From contig CAOKOS010000003.1 in assembly GCA_948470255.1 (NCBI GenBank), positions 1 to 64,000 on the forward strand: DNA of 64,000 bases. Reading direction: 5' to 3'. The stretch comes from an uncultured Lachnotalea sp. Lineage in GTDB: Bacteria; Bacillota; Clostridia; Lachnospirales; Lachnospiraceae. Below, one piece after another: positions 34,773-44,410 of this stretch (position 1 is the first letter of the stretch; every line of letters starts with the position of its first letter). The translations under genes were made by a program, and so were the position numbers. The notes beneath the pieces are model-generated. The model was not told the origin of the DNA, did not search any database, and saw only the letters and a program-made list of their open reading frames with translations.

Positions 34773-34824
34773 ACTGTAAAGGCTGGTGCCGGTATTGAAA
34801 GAAACGAAGAAAGAGGGAAGATCC

Positions 34825-35844
34825 ATGACAGGAAGAAAATTTCAGAGGGGAAAAGCCAGTATTGAATTTTCAGAAGGCCCTAGAATCATCGGGCGGGCCT
34901 CTGTGGCCGGGAAAAAAGAAGGAGAAGGGCCGCTTGCTGAATATTTTGATGTGATTGAGTGGGATCCCATGGTGGGGTGTGATAACTGGGAAGCAGCAGA
35001 AAGCGCACTTCAAAAGAAAGCTGCGGATTTGGCCATTGAGAAAGCTGGGCTGGTGCGAAATGAGGTTCGTTATTTATTTGCCGGGGATCTGCTGGGACAG
35101 CTGATTGCCACATCTTTTGGCACTGTAGACTTGGAAATTCCGGTTTTCGGGCTGTATGGAGCCTGCTCTACCATTGGGGAAGCCCTTTGCCTGGGCGCCA
35201 TGACTGTGGAAGCAGGATATGCCGATTATGTGATGTCCATGGCTTCCAGCCATTTTGCCAGCGCGGAAAAACAGTTCCGTTTTCCGCTGGAATATGGAAA
35301 CCAGAGGCCGTTATCCACCACCTGGACCATTACTGGCTGCGGCTCTTTTATTGTGGGCAAGCAGGGGGGGAACGTCAGAATATGCGGTATTACACCGGGA
35401 AAAATCGTGGATATGGGGTTGAAAGATTCCATGAATATGGGCGCATGTATGGCGCCGGCGGCCTGCGACACCATATGCCGAAATCTGGAAGATTTTGGAA
35501 GGAAACCGGAAGATTATGACAAAATTATCACCGGGGACCTGGGAGAAGTAGGACAGAAAATCTTGTTGGATTTTATGCGGAGCCATGGCTACGAAATAGA
35601 AGACCGGCACATGGACTGCGGCATTGAAATTTTTGACAAAGAAAGCCAGGATACTCATTCCGGAGGAAGCGGATGCGGCTGTTCGGCCATTGTGCTGGCT
35701 GCTTATATCCTGCCAAAGCTGGAGTCAGGGGAATGGAACAGAGTGTTGTTTTTGCCTACCGGGGCGCTTCTTTCCAGCACCAGTTTTAACGAAGGGCAGA
35801 GTGTGCCAGGGATTGCCCATGGGGTAGTGTTGGAGCGCTGCTAA
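34825..35844 (+). CDS. spoVAD: Stage V sporulation protein AD
   Basis: A 339-residue thiolase-fold protein that binds dipicolinic acid on the spore inner membrane. Recognisable segments are GPRIIGRASVAGKKEGEGPL near the N-terminus, GLYGACSTIGEALCLGAMTV (about 112-131) and the GSGCGCSAIVLAAYILPKL stretch in the C-terminal half. GAGGGAAG lies 5 nt before ATG 34825. It is separated from spoVAC by three unrelated genes. No spoVAE follows; the next gene is a protein kinase. Confidence 0.95.
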   Translation: MTGRKFQRGKASIEFSEGPRIIGRASVAGKKEGEGPLAEYFDVIEWDPMVGCDNWEAAESALQKKAADLAIEKAGLVRNEVRYLFAGDLLGQLIATSFGTVDLEIPVFGLYGACSTIGEALCLGAMTVEAGYADYVMSMASSHFASAEKQFRFPLEYGNQRPLSTTWTITGCGSFIVGKQGGNVRICGITPGKIVDMGLKDSMNMGACMAPAACDTICRNLEDFGRKPEDYDKIITGDLGEVGQKILLDFMRSHGYEIEDRHMDCGIEIFDKESQDTHSGGSGCGCSAIVLAAYILPKLESGEWNRVLFLPTGALLSSTSFNEGQSVPGIAHGVVLERC

Positions 35845-35878
35845 ATCATAAAAATTTTTGAGATTTTAGCTAAAATAG

Positions 35879-35907
35879 TTGACATTTAGAAAAAATCAAG
35901 TTAAAAT
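35879..35907 (+). promoter_or_regulatory. Near-consensus sigma-A promoter for the kinase operon
   Basis: TTGACA (35879-35884), a 17-nt spacer and TAAAAT (35902-35907). Predicted start at about 35914, inside the 5' arm of the spoVAD terminator hairpin. Confidence 0.82.
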
Positions 35908-35909
35908 AA

Positions 35910-35939
35910 AAGCATCGTCAGATCTGGCGGTGCTTCTTT
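35910..35939 (+). terminator. Terminator of spoVAD overlapping the kinase promoter
   Basis: An 11-bp stem (35910-35920 with 35925-35935, two G-T pairs), tetraloop GATC, then CTTTT. Transcripts from upstream form the whole hairpin, while transcripts begun at 35914 lack its first four bases. Confidence 0.75.
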
Positions 35940-35997
35940 TCGGGGATTCTCCCGGTGATTCCATGAAATTAAAAAGAATAATGTCTGGGGTGAGCAT

Positions 35998-37713
35998 ATG
36001 ACCTGTATGGTCGGAGATGTCCTTTATGGGACGTATCGGATTCTTGACGTGCTGGGAAAAGGCGGAAGCGGTACGGTATATTTGGCACGCCATGAACGCG
36101 GAGGCAGGCTTTGGGCAGTCAAAGAAATGGCTGATGAGAACAACCGCCTGATTATGGAAGCAGAGCTTTTGAAAAAACTTCATCATCCGGGACTTCCGGT
36201 GGTGGGAGATGTTTTGGGGCAAAATGGAGTCCTCTATCTGGTTATGGATTATATTGAAGGGCGTTCTTTAAAAGAGATTCTTGATCTGGAAAAAACATGC
36301 AGCCAGGAGCAGGCGGTGGATTGGGGGCTTCAGCTTTGCGCGGTACTTTCCTATCTGCATACACGGACACCTGCGGTAATCTACCGGGATATGAAACCGT
36401 CCAATGTCATGCAGAGGGAGGATGGAAGTCTTGTATTGGTGGATTTCGGAACAGCCAGGGAACAGAAGGAAGAGGCAGACGGAGACACGGTCTGGCTGGG
36501 AACCAGAGGATATGCGGCGCCGGAACAGTATGGAGGATATGGGCAGACAGGGCCCCAGACAGATGTTTACGGGCTTGGAGCCGTCCTTTACCATTTGCTG
36601 ACTGGATACAACCCGGCAGACCCGCCATACCGTTTTTTGCCTGTCAGGAGCATACGGCCGGAGCTTTCAGGAGGATTGGAAAAAATTCTCCAGTGCTGTA
36701 CAAGGGAGGATCCGGCGAAACGGTACTCTTCTTGCAAAGAGCTGGCCTGGGCTTTGGAGCATTACAGAGAATTGGATGAAGAATATATCAGGCAGAGAAA
36801 AAGGAAAAAGAAGATTTTTACGATATGCGCGGCTGTTACGGCAATGTCATTCGCAGGAAGCCTGGCGATGGATTTCTTGGAGCAACGGGCGGTTGCCGAT
36901 ACATATCAGGCGCGGATATCGGAAGCTCAGTGGGCCATAGGGGCAGAAAACAGGATGGCTGCCTGCCGCAGGGCCATCAGCTTGGAGCCGGGGCTGTCTG
37001 CGGGGTACGAGTGCCTGTTTAAGATTTTTTTGGAGGATGGAGGATTTTCCGCTGAAGAAGAGCTGCTCTTTCGTGAAATTTTAAATGAGCGGAAGGCGGG
37101 AGGAAAAACTTTTCTGGAATATTTGGAGTCTGAAAAAGGGCAGTATAGGAGAGCCGCTTATGGAATCGGGCAAGCATATTTTTATGATTATGAGGAAGTG
37201 GATGGAAAAAGGGCCTCACTCAGATGGCTTTTGGCGGCAGCTGAAGCGGAACCGGGAGAAGGGCTTTCTGAAAGGGAAGTTTTTCGGGCTAGGATTTTAA
37301 GCAAAATTGCGGAGTATTATGATGGGCTGGATATTCAGAGAAAAAACGGGGATACGGAAGCTTCTTACGGAGAGTACTGGGATGATTTGAGGGCAATTTC
37401 AGATCAGGAGGTTGAAAGGCGGGACAACAGGACTACAGCTCTTTTGGCTGACCGGGAACTGACAGTTCAGCTGGCGCTTCGTGTGGAACAGTTTAAAAAG
37501 GCCGGCGTCAGCCGGGACTCTATGGAGGAGGCGCTTTCCGATGTGGAAAAACGGATGGAAAAATGGGATCAGGAGAAAGAAGGTTCGGAATATGAAGCCG
37601 GTTTAAGGCAGGAAGTAAAAGATGGGCTTTCGGCGGCGAAACGGGCATTGGAAGCAGCTTTTTTGGCTGGTGAGGAGGAACATGGAACAGGAAACAATCA
37701 GGATATTTCATAA
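35998..37713 (+). CDS. Transmembrane serine/threonine protein kinase
   Basis: A 571-residue Hanks-type kinase. The catalytic domain (about 10-260) is complete: glycine loop GKGGSGTVYLA (20-30), Lys42 in WAVKEM, Glu55, the catalytic loop YRDMKPSN with Asp131 (Tyr in place of the usual His), DFG at 149-151 and APE at 174-176. A basic stretch (266-272) leads to one membrane helix (about 273-293), then an extracellular helical, TPR-like domain to the end instead of PASTA repeats. A GTG-rich GGGGTGAG site precedes the start. The end overlaps the following surface-protein gene by 32 bp, so the two are probably made together. Confidence 0.92.
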   Translation: MTCMVGDVLYGTYRILDVLGKGGSGTVYLARHERGGRLWAVKEMADENNRLIMEAELLKKLHHPGLPVVGDVLGQNGVLYLVMDYIEGRSLKEILDLEKTCSQEQAVDWGLQLCAVLSYLHTRTPAVIYRDMKPSNVMQREDGSLVLVDFGTAREQKEEADGDTVWLGTRGYAAPEQYGGYGQTGPQTDVYGLGAVLYHLLTGYNPADPPYRFLPVRSIRPELSGGLEKILQCCTREDPAKRYSSCKELAWALEHYRELDEEYIRQRKRKKKIFTICAAVTAMSFAGSLAMDFLEQRAVADTYQARISEAQWAIGAENRMAACRRAISLEPGLSAGYECLFKIFLEDGGFSAEEELLFREILNERKAGGKTFLEYLESEKGQYRRAAYGIGQAYFYDYEEVDGKRASLRWLLAAAEAEPGEGLSEREVFRARILSKIAEYYDGLDIQRKNGDTEASYGEYWDDLRAISDQEVERRDNRTTALLADRELTVQLALRVEQFKKAGVSRDSMEEALSDVEKRMEKWDQEKEGSEYEAGLRQEVKDGLSAAKRALEAAFLAGEEEHGTGNNQDIS

Positions 37714-40700
37714 TTGGTCAAAAATATTGGAGGCAGCCTGGATTTTTGGGTTGATAATTTTAATTATTTTATTTCGGAGATTTCAGTATGGGAAAATATG
37801 CATGAAGGCAGTCAAAGAGAGGAAGAGGAAACAGGTGGGAGAAAAAGCGGAAAAGAAAGGAAGAGGGCCGAAAAGGAAACGTTATAAAAGTATTATGGCG
37901 GTTTGCCTGGCAGTTTCCATTCCGGTGCCTGTAGTTTCTTTTGCAGGACAAGGGGCTGCCACATATTTACAGACGGAAAAAAACGGAGGGGAAACTGTGC
38001 CGACGGGGAAAGGGAGGATTGCCGTGGAGGTGGATGGAGACAGCATCCGTCCCAATGTTTATCGGGATACGGCAGTGGCAGAGATTACATTTTTTGAAAA
38101 AAATTTTGACTGTGAAAGTATCATGATAAAAATCGGAGATGAGACAGGGAGGGAAACAAAGCTTACGTTTGAAGGCGGAGTATGGAAAGGGGAAACAGGG
38201 CTGGGGGAAGGCGTCCTGGAAGTGGTTCCTTATATACGGGAGGATGATAACGGAGAGAGCCGGAAATATTGGATTTTGGACAGTGAAGAGGGGACACAGG
38301 AACACACAGAAAACAGGACTGTGAAAATGAGGTTCCGATTTCCGAAAGAGGGGAATTTTACAATCAGTGAAGTGACTGGAAGAGATTTGGCTGGAAACAT
38401 TTCAAGCCTTTCGGAACCTGTTTTTGTGGCTGTTGACAGGTCGCCTCCTGAGTTTCAAATCACCCTTCCTGAAGAGGAACTGAGCCATGCAGGATATTAT
38501 AGCCATCCGATTACAGTCTGGTTATTTTTGAAGGAACATAACTTTCATCCTGAGGAGAAGGACAGCCTTCCAGAGGTTACATTAGAGACAGGGGACGGGA
38601 ATGCGGTTCCGGTGGAGGAAACAGAAAATTTGTGGAAAATGGCCCCGGAAAAAGGAAAAGACTGGTATAAGTTCCCGCTTAATGTGGGAGAGGAGGCAAA
38701 TTACCGGATTCAGGTTTCCTATGAAGATCCGGCAGGATGGCCGCTTACAGAGAAAAGTGAAAAGGAAAAAGTGTTTACGGTGGATATGACGGAGCCGGAG
38801 TTTGGGACCGTCACGGCCATGGGAGAGAGCTGGAATATGCTGATGGAGCAGATCACTTTTGGAAAGTATTCTTCAAAGGAAGAACTGGTGGTACTGGAAG
38901 GAAGGGACAGTATCTCCCCGGTAGAACCACTACAATATTTTTGTTCGGAACGGGAAATGACGAAAGCAGAGCTGGAGGCCCTTCCGGAGAAGTCCTGGCA
39001 GACAGGAAACAGTCTGCTTCTTGTACCGGATACAAAGGCGGCCGTTTATCTGAAAGTGACGAACTATGCAGGACTCAGCAATTACTTCAGCTCATCTGGT
39101 TTCATAGTGGAAAATAAAGGGCCTGTTATTACACTGGAGCCAAAGGGGAATAGTTTTCCTGGAAGTGGGATCTACCGTAGTGATGTGGAGGTTGAGGTTT
39201 TTTTGGAGGAACCAAAAGAAACAGGAGTTGTTTCCGGTATCAAACGGGTGGAATATCTGCTGGAGGCGGAAAAAGATGGCGGAAGAGAGCTTTTGAGGCA
39301 GGAAGTACTGATGGAGTTGGCAGATTCGGAGGAAATGGATTTTGACATAAACGAAACGTGGAAGGACACAGTTTTTCTGGCGGCAGGAGATTATGATGGA
39401 GAGAAACTCTGGCTTACAGTGCGGGCAGAAGACAGAGCCGGAAATCAATCGGAAAAAAGTATCTTTCTTGCCATTGACGTGACGGCGCCAAAGCTGGAGG
39501 TTATCTACGGAGAAGAGAAACCTGAAAACGGGACGTATTACAATCGGGAAAGAAAAGTCCGGCTCGTTGTCCGGGAATCCAATTTTTCCGAAGATCATCT
39601 GTGGCTGTTTATCACAAATACGGAAGGGGATGCGCCGGAAATTTCGGAATGGAGCCACAATGGAACGATACATAGCTGCCAGCTTACCTTTTTTGAGGAT
39701 GGCGACTATACGTTTTCTGTAAAGTGCGAAGATTTAGCAGGATATGTGTCAGAAACAAAAACAAGTTCTTTTACCATAGACCGGACGCCTCCGAAAATTT
39801 CCGTAGTGTTTTCAGAAGAAGCAAAGACTCAAAATGGACAATACTATGCTTCTGAAAGGGAGGCGGAGATTACTATTGAAGAGCATAATTTTTGGAGAGA
39901 TGGAGTACAGGATGAGCTTAAGGCCTTGCTGGACGATGGGGAATCAGGAGATTTGGATGTGGGAGACTTTGACGACCGGGGGGATATCCATACAGCCAGG
40001 GTTATGTTTCGTAAAGATGGAGATTATCATTTTCAGATTGGATGCGCAGACATGGCAGGAAACAGGGAGGAAAAGCATTTTGAAGAAAAGTTTTCTATAG
40101 ATTGTAATCCGCCGGTAATACAGATTTTGGGGATAGAGAATGAATCGGCCAATAGAGGGGCAGTGGAAGCAGTGGTAGTTTGGGAAGACAAACGCCTACG
40201 GAAGGAAAGCGTAAAACTGGATGTCATGCGTTTAGATCACATGGCGGAAAATAGGGATTATCAATATCGGGAACTTGCAGGGACAACAGAAAAAACAGTA
40301 AAAGAATTGATTTCGGACAACTTTCCAAATAGGGAAGAAACGGACGGATTGTATCTTTTAAAGGCGGTTGCAGCCGACCGGGCGGGAAACAGGACAGAAG
40401 AAGAGGTGGTTTTTTCGGTTAACCGGTACGGCTCTGTTTATGAGGCAGCAGGAGAATCAAAAAAATGGCTGGGGAAAGGGGAATACCCTTATTTGCAGAA
40501 AGAACAGGATGTAATCCTGCGGGAATATAATGTGGATCCAGTAGAGAGTTATCACGTGGCAGTGAGCCGGAATGGGATGATTTCCCCATTGGCAGAGGGG
40601 AGGTCTTTCAGCCGTAAAAAAGTTTCGCCACAGGGTTTAGATTCCAGATGGCTGGTGTATGAATATAAAATAAACAAAGAAATTTTTGAACTGGAAGGGG

Positions 40701-41284
40701 ACTATGAGATTCTTTTGTATTCTGAAGACAAAGCTGGAAATAAAACCGGAAATATGTCGGTGAAAAATACGGAGCGGTCTGCCTCTTTTGCATTTTCCGT
40801 AGATAAGACAGGCCCTTCGGCGCTCCTTTTGGGGGCGGAAGACGGAGGCAGGTATAAAATGGACAAGCTCAGGCTTTTTCTGGATATCCGTGACAATATG
40901 TTCTTACAGAAGGTGGAAATACGGACACAGGGGAAAAAGTATTGTTATGAGGGAGAAAAAATCAAAGAGAACTTTTCACAAGGGGGGATGGAGGTAGTGC
41001 TGGAAGGGGTGGATGACTGGCAGGCTTTGGAGATTTATGCGGAAGATAAGGCTGGAAACCGTCTGGAGACAGGGAATGGACACGGAACAGGGGCAGACGG
41101 ATGTTTGGAATGGAAGTTTCTTGTGACTTCAGACTGGTGGATACAATTATACAGAGATCCCTTCAAAATCTTTTTGGCGGCAGTAGTTTCAGGAGGGATA
41201 CTGACAGCGGGATTTATTTTTATTATTTACAGGAGAAAGAAAAATCAGCCATGGGGAACCATAGGCAAAAGAAGACATTTGTGA
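37682..41284 (+). CDS. Large Ig-like repeat surface protein coupled to the kinase
   Basis: About 1200 residues, starting inside the kinase gene behind a GAGGAGGA site. Two N-terminal hydrophobic segments (about 18-32 and 71-89), separated by a very basic stretch, are followed by 7-8 Ig-like domains. Domain boundaries repeat a hydrophobic-V/I-D-x-T/S-x-P pattern (VAVDRSPPEF, FTVDMTEPEF, LAIDVTAPKL, FTIDRTPPKI, FSVDKTGPSA) and within domains an E-x-N-F pattern (KEHNF, RESNF, EEHNF). A C-terminal membrane helix and basic tail (about 1160-1200) anchor it. It lacks an LPXTG signal. Probably the extracellular ligand or target of the kinase; that link is inference from coupling. Confidence 0.87.
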   Translation: MEQETIRIFHNWSKILEAAWIFGLIILIILFRRFQYGKICMKAVKERKRKQVGEKAEKKGRGPKRKRYKSIMAVCLAVSIPVPVVSFAGQGAATYLQTEKNGGETVPTGKGRIAVEVDGDSIRPNVYRDTAVAEITFFEKNFDCESIMIKIGDETGRETKLTFEGGVWKGETGLGEGVLEVVPYIREDDNGESRKYWILDSEEGTQEHTENRTVKMRFRFPKEGNFTISEVTGRDLAGNISSLSEPVFVAVDRSPPEFQITLPEEELSHAGYYSHPITVWLFLKEHNFHPEEKDSLPEVTLETGDGNAVPVEETENLWKMAPEKGKDWYKFPLNVGEEANYRIQVSYEDPAGWPLTEKSEKEKVFTVDMTEPEFGTVTAMGESWNMLMEQITFGKYSSKEELVVLEGRDSISPVEPLQYFCSEREMTKAELEALPEKSWQTGNSLLLVPDTKAAVYLKVTNYAGLSNYFSSSGFIVENKGPVITLEPKGNSFPGSGIYRSDVEVEVFLEEPKETGVVSGIKRVEYLLEAEKDGGRELLRQEVLMELADSEEMDFDINETWKDTVFLAAGDYDGEKLWLTVRAEDRAGNQSEKSIFLAIDVTAPKLEVIYGEEKPENGTYYNRERKVRLVVRESNFSEDHLWLFITNTEGDAPEISEWSHNGTIHSCQLTFFEDGDYTFSVKCEDLAGYVSETKTSSFTIDRTPPKISVVFSEEAKTQNGQYYASEREAEITIEEHNFWRDGVQDELKALLDDGESGDLDVGDFDDRGDIHTARVMFRKDGDYHFQIGCADMAGNREEKHFEEKFSIDCNPPVIQILGIENESANRGAVEAVVVWEDKRLRKESVKLDVMRLDHMAENRDYQYRELAGTTEKTVKELISDNFPNREETDGLYLLKAVAADRAGNRTEEEVVFSVNRYGSVYEAAGESKKWLGKGEYPYLQKEQDVILREYNVDPVESYHVAVSRNGMISPLAEGRSFSRKKVSPQGLDSRWLVYEYKINKEIFELEGDYEILLYSEDKAGNKTGNMSVKNTERSASFAFSVDKTGPSALLLGAEDGGRYKMDKLRLFLDIRDNMFLQKVEIRTQGKKYCYEGEKIKENFSQGGMEVVLEGVDDWQALEIYAEDKAGNRLETGNGHGTGADGCLEWKFLVTSDWWIQLYRDPFKIFLAAVVSGGILTAGFIFIIYRRKKNQPWGTIGKRRHL

Positions 41285-41326
41285 TAAAATAACCGTAATC
41301 TATAGAATGTTTGGAGGGAATACGGA

Positions 41327-42850
41327 GTGAATTACTTAATTGGTATTGATTTGGGAACCTCTGCCACAAAAACAGTATTGTTTGACGAAGAGGGGAATGT
41401 GATTTCATCTGCTTCAAAGGAATATCCTTTGTACCAGCCCCAGAATGGATGGGCAGAGCAGGAACCGGAGGATTGGAAAAATGCGGCGCTGGAAACAATC
41501 GCAAAAGTGGTGAAAGAATCCGGAGTGGACAAAGACGCCATTAAAGGATTGGGGATTTCAGGGCAGATGCACGGCCTTGTTATGCTGGACGGGGAGAATC
41601 AGGTCATTCGTCCTTCCATCATCTGGTGTGACCAGCGGACGGCCAGGGAATGTGAGGAAATCACGGAGAAAGTAGGAGCAAAACGTATTATCGAAATTAC
41701 GGCGAATCCCGCCCTGACTGGATTTACGGCTTCCAAGATTCTCTGGGTAAGGAATCATGAACCGGAGAATTATGCCAAATGCCGCCATATTTTGCTGCCG
41801 AAAGACTATGTCCGTTTGATTTTGACAGGAGAATATGCGACAGAAGTATCGGATGCTTCCGGTATGCAGCTTCTGGATGTCCCCAACCGTTGCTGGTCCG
41901 ATGAGGTGTTGGAGAAGTTGGAAATCGACAAGGGGCTTTTGGCTAAAGTCTATGAGTCTCCTGAAATAACAGGAACAATTCTGCCGGAAATAGCAGAACT
42001 TACAGGGCTTTCTGAAAAGACTGTTGTTGTGGGAGGAGCAGGAGATAACGCAGCGGCAGCGGTGGGGACAGGTGTTGTCAGAGACGGAAAAGCCTTTACC
42101 ACCATTGGAACCAGCGGTGTTGTATTTGCCCATAGTAAAAATGTGACCATTGACCCCAAAGGCAGGGTACATACTTTCTGCTGCGCTGTTCCTGGCTGTT
42201 GGCATGTGATGGGTGTGACCCAGGGGGCGGGGCTTTCTCTCCAGTGGTTCCGTAATAATTTCTGCCAGGATTATATGGAGCAGGCAAAGGCGGAAAATTG
42301 TGACGCTTATGATTATATTAACCGTGATGTGGAGAGTGTGCCGCTTGGGGCAAACCGCTTGATTTATCTTCCTTATCTGATGGGGGAGCGCACACCCCAT
42401 TTAGACCCGGACTGCCGCGGTGTATTTTTCGGGCTCTCTGCCATCCATACACGTAAAGATATGCTCCGCGCCGTGATGGAGGGTGTCTCCTACTCTATGA
42501 AGGACTGCAATGATATTTTGAAAGAAATGGGAGTGGAGGTTGCAGATATGATGGCCTGCGGCGGCGGCGGAAGGAGCGCGGTGTGGCGCCAGATGCTGGC
42601 AGATATGTACGGCTGCACTGTGAAAACCGTGGCTGCCAAGGAAGGGCCTGCTTTAGGGGTGGCAATTCTGGCAGGTGTGGGGGCCGGGATTTATGAAAGT
42701 GTGGAAGCTGCCTGCGACCGGATGATTCACACGGATAAGTCCTGTGGCGCCATTGCGGAAAACACAGAAAAATATAATGAATATCATAAGATTTATAAAA
42801 ACTTGTATGGCTGCTTAAAAGAACAGTACAAAGAACTGGCGAAATTGTAA
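41327..42850 (+). CDS. xylB: Xylulokinase
   Basis: A 507-residue FGGY-family sugar kinase that phosphorylates D-xylulose to xylulose-5-phosphate. The N-terminal ATP-binding motif GIDLGTSATKTVLFDEEG, the QMHGLVMLD segment (about residues 79-87) and C-terminal ACGGGGRSAVWRQMLADMYG identify it. GTG start with GGAGGG 8 nt upstream. It follows the Ig-repeat gene by 42 bp. No xylose isomerase or transporter is adjacent, so it appears as a lone pentose-pathway gene. Confidence 0.95.
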   Translation: MNYLIGIDLGTSATKTVLFDEEGNVISSASKEYPLYQPQNGWAEQEPEDWKNAALETIAKVVKESGVDKDAIKGLGISGQMHGLVMLDGENQVIRPSIIWCDQRTARECEEITEKVGAKRIIEITANPALTGFTASKILWVRNHEPENYAKCRHILLPKDYVRLILTGEYATEVSDASGMQLLDVPNRCWSDEVLEKLEIDKGLLAKVYESPEITGTILPEIAELTGLSEKTVVVGGAGDNAAAAVGTGVVRDGKAFTTIGTSGVVFAHSKNVTIDPKGRVHTFCCAVPGCWHVMGVTQGAGLSLQWFRNNFCQDYMEQAKAENCDAYDYINRDVESVPLGANRLIYLPYLMGERTPHLDPDCRGVFFGLSAIHTRKDMLRAVMEGVSYSMKDCNDILKEMGVEVADMMACGGGGRSAVWRQMLADMYGCTVKTVAAKEGPALGVAILAGVGAGIYESVEAACDRMIHTDKSCGAIAENTEKYNEYHKIYKNLYGCLKEQYKELAKL

Positions 42851-42911
42851 ATGGAAACATCATAAAAGTAAGGGAACGCCCGCAGAAAAACAGGGTTTTA
42901 TATGTTAAACG

Positions 42912-42960
42912 CCCCACCGGCTTCAGCCTGTTTTTGTCCAACAGGCTGAAACTGGCGGGG
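42912..42960. other. Long hairpin between convergent xylB and argH
   Basis: Arms 42912-42932 and 42940-42960 pair over about 19 positions. The inner 11 bp (TTCAGCCTGTT) are perfect and the outer CCCC/GGGG are separated by a mismatch. No T-run on either strand. Likely a transcription barrier between the two convergent genes. Confidence 0.6.
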
Positions 42961-42998
42961 ACGATCAGTGGAACAGCAAAGCTGTCCCTACCATACGG

Positions 42999-44372
42999 TT
43001 ATTCTTCCAGCAGTTTTTTATATTCCAGTACTACTTTGTCCATGGCAGAAGGCCCGGGCGCCCCCAAAACAGTACGTTTCTCCACACATGTCTTCAGGCT
43101 GATGGCGTCATAAATATCTTCTTCAAAGACAGGGCTGATGGCCTTATATTCTTCGAGACTCATATCGTCCAGGGCAATTCCCTTATCAAGACAATAAAGA
43201 ACCAGACGGCCGACAATGCCGTGGGCATCACGGAAAGGAATCCCGTGGTTTACCAGATAGTCAGCGGCGTCAGTGGCATTGGTAAAACCATTTGCAGCGC
43301 TTTTTTCCATGACTTCTTTGTTGAACTTTATGGTTTCCAGCATACCGGAGAAGAGGGCGATACAGCCTTTGGTGGTATCAATGGCATCAAATACCAGTTC
43401 TTTATCCTCCTGCATATCTTTGTTGTAAGCCAGAGGGATGCCTTTCATAGTTGTCAGGATGGAAGTGAGGGCGCCATATACCCGCCCTGTCTTTCCCCTC
43501 ACCAGTTCTGCAATATCCGGATTTTTCTTCTGCGGCATAATACTGCTGCCAGTACTGTAGGCGTCATCCAGTTCCACAAATTGATACTCATTGGAATTCC
43601 AGAGGATAATTTCTTCAGAAAAACGGCTCAAATGCATCATAACAGTGGCCATGGCGCTGCAAAGCTCAATCAGATAATCACGGTCTGACACAGAATCCAT
43701 ACTGTTTCTGGTGGCACAGTCAAAATCCAGAAGAGAGGCGGTATACTCCCTGTCCAGAGGATAAGTGGTTCCGGCCAGGGCTCCTGCGCCAAGAGGGCAG
43801 GTATTCATTCTTTTCCGTATATCGGAAAGGCGGCTCCTGTCACGGAGGAACATTTCAAAATATGCGCCAAAATGGTGAGAAACAGTCACAGGCTGGGCTT
43901 TTTGGAGATGGGTAAAGCCAGGCATGTAGGTTTCCAGGTTTGATTCTATGATGGTTAAAAGAACATGAAGGAACTTATTAAGAAGGGAATCAAGCTGGCT
44001 GATTTCATCCCGGATATAAAGTTTCATATCCAGGGCTACCTGGTCGTTTCGGCTCCGGCCGGTATGAAGTTTTTTGCCCACATCACCTATGCGCTGTGTG
44101 AGAACGGCTTCCACAAAGCTATGGATGTCTTCTGCGGCGGGGTCGATTTCAAGCGTACCGTTTTCTACATCTGCCAGAATTCCCTCCAGCCCCTCAACAA
44201 TTTGCTGTTTTTCGGAATCAGCCAGGATTCCCTGTTTTGCCAGCATAGCTACATGGGCGATACTTCCGCGGATATCCTGGCGGTAAAAACGCTGGTCGAA
44301 AGAAATGGAAGCGTTGAACTGATTGACCAGAGAGTTTTCTTCTTTAATAAAACGTCCTCCCCATAATTTCAT
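42999..44372 (-). CDS. argH: Argininosuccinate lyase
   Basis: A 457-residue fumarase-superfamily enzyme that splits argininosuccinate into arginine and fumarate. Signatures are KLWGGRF at the start, HTGRSRNDQVALDMKLY (about residues 105-121), TYPLDRE and the fumarate-lyase signature GSSIMPQKKNPD (about 279-290). The start at 44372 has GGGAGG 8 nt upstream; the frame is open further back without support. No argG or other arginine gene is nearby, and it is convergent with xylB. Confidence 0.97.
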   Translation of the reverse strand: MKLWGGRFIKEENSLVNQFNASISFDQRFYRQDIRGSIAHVAMLAKQGILADSEKQQIVEGLEGILADVENGTLEIDPAAEDIHSFVEAVLTQRIGDVGKKLHTGRSRNDQVALDMKLYIRDEISQLDSLLNKFLHVLLTIIESNLETYMPGFTHLQKAQPVTVSHHFGAYFEMFLRDRSRLSDIRKRMNTCPLGAGALAGTTYPLDREYTASLLDFDCATRNSMDSVSDRDYLIELCSAMATVMMHLSRFSEEIILWNSNEYQFVELDDAYSTGSSIMPQKKNPDIAELVRGKTGRVYGALTSILTTMKGIPLAYNKDMQEDKELVFDAIDTTKGCIALFSGMLETIKFNKEVMEKSAANGFTNATDAADYLVNHGIPFRDAHGIVGRLVLYCLDKGIALDDMSLEEYKAISPVFEEDIYDAISLKTCVEKRTVLGAPGPSAMDKVVLEYKKLLEE

Positions 44373-44410
44373 AATATAATCCTCCCTTTTTGTATCTTTT
44401 CTGTCTTTCA

